Part shown: piece after piece, positions 7,508-8,728 of the stretch
Position numbering within the stretch: the stretch's first letter is position 1
Layout of the letters: each line of letters opens with the position of its first letter
Origin: Faecalimonas sp.
Lineage (GTDB): Bacteria; Bacillota_A; Clostridia; Lachnospirales; Lachnospiraceae
Reading direction: 5' to 3'
Length of the DNA: 8,728 nucleotides
Assembly (NCBI GenBank): GCA_026169575.1
Contig: JAPFCT010000277.1
Span: 1-8,728 of the forward strand
Position numbers and translations under genes: made by a program
The notes under the pieces: model-generated
What the model was told of the DNA's origin: nothing
Seen by the model: only the letters and a program-made list of their open reading frames with translations
Databases searched by the model: none

Positions 7508-8683
7508 CTACTTTTTCAGGATCAGTTCCTTCATGCTCGTTCCGTCTGTGTTATTTTCCACCTGCAAAAGATCCAGCACTGTCGCCGCGATATCTGCAAA
7601 CGTCTCTCTTGTTCCGAGATTTACATTCTCCTGAATGTCTGCTCCATAGATCAGAAGCGGAGTATGCTCTCTGGAATGGTCTGTCCCTTTAAATCCCGGA
7701 TCGCATCCATGATCCGCTGTGATCATCAAGATATCTTCTGGTCTCATGCGCTCCAGGAACGTCTTTAACTGTCTGTCAAACACTGTTGCAGCATTTGCGT
7801 AGCCTTCAATATCATTTCGATGTCCATACAACATATCAAAATCGACAAGATTTACAAAACAGATTCCTTTAAAATCTTTCTCCTGCATCTCGATGGTCTT
7901 CTCCATCCCATCCACATTGTTCTGGATCCGCTGTGTATGTGCGATCCCTTTTCCTGCAAAAATATCATAAATTTTTCCGATCCCGTAAGTGTCATATCCT
8001 GCTGTAAGGACCGCATCTAACATTGTGTCCCGCGGCGGCAGAAGTGAGAAATCATGGCGGTTTGCAGTTCTCTTAAAGTTCGGCGCCTCCCCGATAAACG
8101 GGCGGGCGATCACACGTCCTACACCGTGTTCTCCACATAAGATTTCTCTTGCGATCTCACAATATCTGTAAAGTTCCTCCACCGGAACAATCTCTTCGTG
8201 AGCTGCAATCTGGAATACACTGTCTGCCGATGTATATACGATCAGCGCTCCCGTCTTCATATGTTCCTCGCCATAATCCCGGATCACATCCGTCCCTGAA
8301 TATGGCAGATTGCAGAGAACCTCTCTTCCGGTTGCCTTTCTGAACTTCTCTAAAACCTCCTCCGGAAATCCGTTCGGATATACCGGAAGCGGCTTTGGTG
8401 ATACAACTCCGGCGATCTCCCAGTGTCCGATCGTTGTGTCCTTTCCTCTTGACCGCTCCTTCATTCTTCCGAATGCTCCGACAGGACTCGCTTCCTTTTT
8501 CATCCAGTCTACGCCATCAATATTAAATAATCCGAGTTTCTTCATATTCGGTGTATCATAGGCTTCGGAAGCTGTGATCGTCTTTAATGTATTGCTTCCT
8601 TCATCACCAAAATCTGCGGCATCCGGCAGCGCTCCGATGCCATAACTGTCCAGTACGATTAAAAAAATTCTCCTATTTTCCAT
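7508..8683 (-). CDS. deoB: Phosphopentomutase
   Basis: This cytoplasmic metalloenzyme interconverts (deoxy)ribose-1-phosphate and (deoxy)ribose-5-phosphate, linking the phosphorylase Pdp to the aldolase DeoC and to the pentose phosphate pool. The 391-residue product has the alkaline phosphatase superfamily layout. VLDSYGIGALPDA (10-22) holds the first metal ligand Asp12. GKDTTIGHWE (80-89) holds the phospho-accepting Thr (83 or 84). DFDMLYGHRND (281-291) supplies Asp283 and His288, and ADHGCDPG (323-330) supplies Asp324 and His325, followed by His336 in DHSREHTP (335-342). These match the di-manganese ligand set known for the Bacillus cereus enzyme. The cap domain lies between the two metal-binding halves. 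The ATG has AAGGA at 8694-8698, 10 bases upstream. It is the first complete gene of the operon here, 54 bases before the ATPase. Confidence 0.97.
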   Translation of the reverse strand: MENRRIFLIVLDSYGIGALPDAADFGDEGSNTLKTITASEAYDTPNMKKLGLFNIDGVDWMKKEASPVGAFGRMKERSRGKDTTIGHWEIAGVVSPKPLPVYPNGFPEEVLEKFRKATGREVLCNLPYSGTDVIRDYGEEHMKTGALIVYTSADSVFQIAAHEEIVPVEELYRYCEIAREILCGEHGVGRVIARPFIGEAPNFKRTANRHDFSLLPPRDTMLDAVLTAGYDTYGIGKIYDIFAGKGIAHTQRIQNNVDGMEKTIEMQEKDFKGICFVNLVDFDMLYGHRNDIEGYANAATVFDRQLKTFLERMRPEDILMITADHGCDPGFKGTDHSREHTPLLIYGADIQENVNLGTRETFADIAATVLDLLQVENNTDGTSMKELILKK

Positions 8684-8728
8684 TCTTTTTCCGTCCTTAT
8701 TTGTTGATATTTAATAACTCTTCTTGTA
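8684..8728 (-). other. AT-rich region before deoB: leader or tail of an upstream gene
   Basis: The last 45 bases hold the deoB ribosome binding site (AAGGA, 8694-8698) and AT-rich sequence. One minus-strand frame entering from the right edge would end QEELLNINK at a TAA (8697-8699) that overlaps the binding site, which is typical of the end of an upstream operon gene. The other two frames are equally short and cannot be excluded, so whether this is coding or a promoter leader is undecided. Confidence 0.25.
8704..8717. promoter_or_regulatory. Candidate Crp/Fnr-type operator (imperfect palindrome)
   Basis: The plus strand reads TTGATATTTAATAA. Against the Fnr-type consensus TTGAT-N4-ATCAA it matches 8 of 10 fixed bases, with one perfect half-site. 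It lies 21-34 bases before the deoB ATG, and the operon encodes a Crp/Fnr-type protein at its far end. The DNA is AT-rich, so a chance match is quite possible. Confidence 0.15.

Noticed and set aside
1..8728. CRISPR arrays, tRNA or rRNA genes, insertion sequences, phage or defence genes
   Set aside because: I saw no spaced direct repeats, RNA gene signatures, transposase-like proteins or terminal inverted repeats. The sequence is nearly all accounted for by eight metabolic, transport and regulatory genes.

Overview
The window is a compact, single-direction operon for uptake and breakdown of nucleosides, most likely from a Gram-positive Firmicute of the Lachnospiraceae/Clostridia type. The pointers to this are AAGGAG ribosome binding sites, a lipoprotein-type solute-binding protein, a Bacillus-type pyrimidine-nucleoside phosphorylase, moderate GC content and the family resemblance of the proteins. 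Species cannot be assigned from the window alone. Every supported gene lies on the minus strand, so transcription runs from the right edge (8728) to the left edge (1).

In order of transcription the genes are: phosphopentomutase deoB (8683-7508); an ABC transporter ATPase with two nucleotide-binding domains (start corrected to 7453, end 5921); two membrane permeases (5931-4822 and 4822-3869); pyrimidine-nucleoside phosphorylase pdp (start corrected to 3847, end 2522); deoxyribose-phosphate aldolase deoC (start corrected to 2406, end 1741); a BMP/PnrA-family nucleoside-binding lipoprotein (1719-604); and the first 199 codons of a Crp/Fnr-family regulator (599 to the left edge, where it is cut). 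Genes overlap or are separated by 4 to 55 bases, with one exception: a 115-base gap between pdp and deoC. I see no terminator hairpin with a T-run anywhere.

The genes form a coherent pathway. The lipoprotein captures a nucleoside outside the membrane, and the two permeases and ATPase import it. Pdp splits pyrimidine nucleosides into base and (deoxy)ribose-1-phosphate. DeoB moves the phosphate to give (deoxy)ribose-5-phosphate. DeoC cleaves deoxyribose-5-phosphate to glyceraldehyde-3-phosphate and acetaldehyde. The Crp/Fnr-type protein at the end is a candidate local regulator. The cell can thus use DNA-derived nucleosides as a carbon source or salvage the bases.

I did not find a clearly undescribed system. 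The points most worth a second look are the regulator, whose cyclic-nucleotide pocket does not look like that of Crp; a Fnr-like imperfect palindrome just before deoB; the 115-base gap holding a 27-codon reading frame and a weak stem; and the separation of the binding-protein gene from the rest of its transporter.
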